From: IDS-8 sp964491485 | GTDB taxonomy: Bacteria; Pseudomonadota; Gammaproteobacteria; Steroidobacterales; Woeseiaceae | Reading direction: 5' to 3' | Assembly (NCBI GenBank): GCA_964491485.1 | Contig: CAZBGV010000088.1 | Location: 1 to 14,298 of the forward strand | Length of the DNA stretch: 14,298 nt | In this document: positions 12,510-14,298 of the stretch, piece after piece | How positions within the stretch are numbered: the stretch's first letter is position 1 | Layout of the letters: the number at the start of each line of letters is the position of its first letter | Translations under genes and position numbers: made by a program | Notes under the pieces: model-generated | Database searches by the model: none | What the model was told of the DNA's origin: nothing | Seen by the model: the letters and a program-made list of their open reading frames with translations, nothing else

Positions 12510-14298
12510 ATGGACCGGCCAGCGGTGCTGGAGGAGCTCGACGAAGGCGCGCCGCAACGGCGCGCCGATGACGCCGCTACGCACTACATTCCGGCGCAGG
12601 CCGAGCCGTGGCATTACTCGCTGAAGCACGGGCAGAGCTTCGCGCTGTTCGACCAGCACGGCGACATCATCTCCGAGCCTCGCCGCGCGGACGGCCTGTA
12701 CCACCGCGACACCCGCGTACTGTCGCACTGGCGCCTGCTGTTCAACGGGCACCAGCCGCTGTTCCTGAGCTCCACGCTGCGCGACGACAACGCCGCGCTG
12801 ATCGTGGACCTCACGAACCCGGACATCTACGAGAACGATCGCTTGCTGCAGCCCCGCGACACGATGCACATCGTGCGCACGATGTTCCTGTGGGACAACG
12901 GCTGCCATCAGCGGGTCGCCCTTTCCAACTACGGCGAATCGGCGCAACGCAACACGCTGCGCCTCGAGTTCGGCGCCGACTTCGTCGACCTGTTCGAGGT
13001 CCGCGGCCACCGGGTCGTCGCCCACGGACGCAGGAGCTGCCGGGTAGCGAGCCCGAGCAGTGTCGAATTCCACTATCGCGCGACCGACGGCCTCGAGCAA
13101 ACGACGGTCGTCTCCCTCGATCCCGCCCCGGATCGCCTCGACGAGACGGCCGCGGAATGGGACCTGGAGCTCGCGCCCGGTCACCGCAGCATGCTGTTCG
13201 CCCGCGTCGACCCGATGAGCAAAGGCACCTCGTCCGCACGCTCTTTCCTCACGTCCATGCGCCTCGCCCGGACCGCGCTGTCGCGGCTTTCGAGCCGCGC
13301 CACCGCGATCGAGGGCTCGAACGAGATCTTCAACGAGGTCGTCCGCCGCTCGATCGCCGATCTCTACATGCTGATCACGCAGACGGAGGACGGCTCGTAT
13401 CCGTTTGCCGGCGTGCCCTGGTTCAGCACGCCTTTCGGGCGCGACGGCATCATCACTGCGCTGGAAATGCTGTGGATCGATCCGGCCGTGGCCCGCGGCG
13501 TGCTGCAGTTTCTCGCGCGCACGCAGGCACAGCGCGAGGACCGGCAGGCCGACGCCGAACCCGGCAAGATCCTGCACGAGATGCGCCACGGGGAGCTCTC
13601 GCGCATCGGCGAGGTGCCGTTCCTGCGCTACTACGGCACGGTGGATGCGACTCCCCTCTTCGTGCTGCTCGCGGGCAAGTACTTCGAGCGCACCGGCGAC
13701 GCGGACACGCTGCGGGCCTTGTGGCCGAACATCGTCGCCGCGCTCCGCTGGATCGACGGCCCGGGCGATCTCGACGGCGACGGCTTCATCGAGTACCAGT
13801 CGAAGCGCGACGGCGGACTGGTCAACCAGGGCTGGAAGGATTCGTCCGATTCCGTGTTCCACGCCGACGGCAGCCTGGCGCGCGGGCCGATCGCGCTGGT
13901 CGAGGTGCAGGCCTACGTGTACGCGGCCAAGCGCTCGATCGCCAAGGTCGCGAGCGCCCTCGGCCAGCACGCGGATGCGGCGCGCCTGGCGACCGAGGCG
14001 GAGACGCTGCGCGTGCGCTTCGAGGAGACTTTCTGGTCGGAGAAGCTCGGAACCTACGTGCTCGCGCTCGACGGTGAGAAGCAGCCTTGCGAGGTACGCA
14101 GCTCGAATGCCGGCCACGTGCTGCTCTCCGGCATCGCCTCGGCCGAGCGCGCGCGCCGGGTGGCCGCGGATCTCCTGAGCCAGAGCTTCTTCTGCGGCTG
14201 GGGGATACGCACGATTCCGGCGGGCGAGCCACGCTTCAACCCGATGTCCTACCACAACGGCTCGGTCTGGCCGCACGACAACGCGCTGATCGCGCTCG
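12510..14298 (+). CDS. Amylo-alpha-1,6-glucosidase / glycogen debranching enzyme (3' truncated by window)
   Basis: The frame stays open for 596 codons from the ATG at 12510 to the window edge. The N-terminal part (about 35-270) is a beta-rich domain of the bacterial debranching type, with FALFDQHGDI, GLYHRDTRVLSHWRLL and DLTNPDIYEND. The C-terminal part is an (alpha/alpha)6-barrel: VPWFSTPFGRDGIITALEML (FGRDG at 309-313), RIGEVPFLRYYGTVDATPLF, NQGWKDSSDSV (GWKD at 441-444), SNAGHVLLSGI and FNPMSYHNGSVWPHDNALIA. Asp312, Asp444 and the acidic residues beside them are candidates for catalysis. Such enzymes hydrolyse alpha-1,6 branch points in glycogen-like or limit-dextrin glucans in the cytoplasm. 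It follows the glycosyltransferase at 5 bases and is surely co-transcribed. About 50-150 residues are probably missing at the right edge. A large open frame in another reading of the same DNA is spurious. Confidence 0.92.
   Translation, partial: MDRPAVLEELDEGAPQRRADDAATHYIPAQAEPWHYSLKHGQSFALFDQHGDIISEPRRADGLYHRDTRVLSHWRLLFNGHQPLFLSSTLRDDNAALIVDLTNPDIYENDRLLQPRDTMHIVRTMFLWDNGCHQRVALSNYGESAQRNTLRLEFGADFVDLFEVRGHRVVAHGRRSCRVASPSSVEFHYRATDGLEQTTVVSLDPAPDRLDETAAEWDLELAPGHRSMLFARVDPMSKGTSSARSFLTSMRLARTALSRLSSRATAIEGSNEIFNEVVRRSIADLYMLITQTEDGSYPFAGVPWFSTPFGRDGIITALEMLWIDPAVARGVLQFLARTQAQREDRQADAEPGKILHEMRHGELSRIGEVPFLRYYGTVDATPLFVLLAGKYFERTGDADTLRALWPNIVAALRWIDGPGDLDGDGFIEYQSKRDGGLVNQGWKDSSDSVFHADGSLARGPIALVEVQAYVYAAKRSIAKVASALGQHADAARLATEAETLRVRFEETFWSEKLGTYVLALDGEKQPCEVRSSNAGHVLLSGIASAERARRVAADLLSQSFFCGWGIRTIPAGEPRFNPMSYHNGSVWPHDNALIAL

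Noticed and set aside
12453..14276. Long minus-strand and shifted plus-strand frames over the debranching enzyme gene
   Set aside because: The debranching frame from 12510 shows all family motifs and simply runs off the window. The others are composition artefacts.

Overview
The window is GC-rich chromosomal DNA from a Gram-negative bacterium. It carries a TonB-dependent outer-membrane receptor, a predicted lipoprotein, a twin-arginine signal and GTAGGAGC-type REP palindromes, which are familiar from Pseudomonas and Xanthomonadales. A gammaproteobacterium near the Xanthomonadales or Steroidobacterales is my best guess, but this is inference and no rRNA or marker gene is present. Coding is dense and the bias is strong enough to open long spurious frames opposite the real genes. 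I see no tRNA, rRNA, CRISPR array or insertion sequence.

Layout: (1) 1-396, the 3' end of an Atm1-type ABC exporter. (2) 393-484, an inverted pair of REP sequences between convergent genes. (3) 500-1057 (-), a small secreted protein of unknown function. (4) 1272-2669 (-), a beta-CASP metallo-beta-lactamase RNase. (5) 2789-9536, a divergently arranged module. On the minus strand are a TonB-dependent receptor and, overlapping it by 4 bases, a PvdQ-like N-acyl (acyl-homoserine-lactone type) acylase. On the plus strand are a FadR/GntR regulator and, overlapping it by 8 bases, a Tat-exported M19 dipeptidase. The 79-base divergent promoter region holds a TGGT-ATG-ACCA operator that covers the -10 of a good sigma70 promoter for the receptor. 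(6) 9537-9977, a non-coding stretch with several REP copies and then a leader with competing hairpins. (7) 9978-10685, two small conserved proteins of unknown function in tandem. (8) 10828-11205, a YCII-family protein. (9) 11449 to the right edge, a family 4 glycosyltransferase followed 5 bases later by an amylo-alpha-1,6-glucosidase (glycogen debranching type), cut by the window end.

The most interesting part is region 5. It combines a receptor, a PvdQ-family acylase, an M19 dipeptidase-like protein and a ligand-responsive repressor. This resembles the periplasmic pyoverdine maturation set (FpvA, PvdQ, PvdM) without any peptide synthetase. I propose that it takes up an N-acylated peptide, lactone or siderophore-like compound, deacylates it and cleaves it, with substrate-responsive control through the divergent operator. 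Regions 7 and 9 look like glycogen or maltooligosaccharide metabolism with accessory proteins. REP palindromes mark three gene ends and supply the stop codon of two genes.
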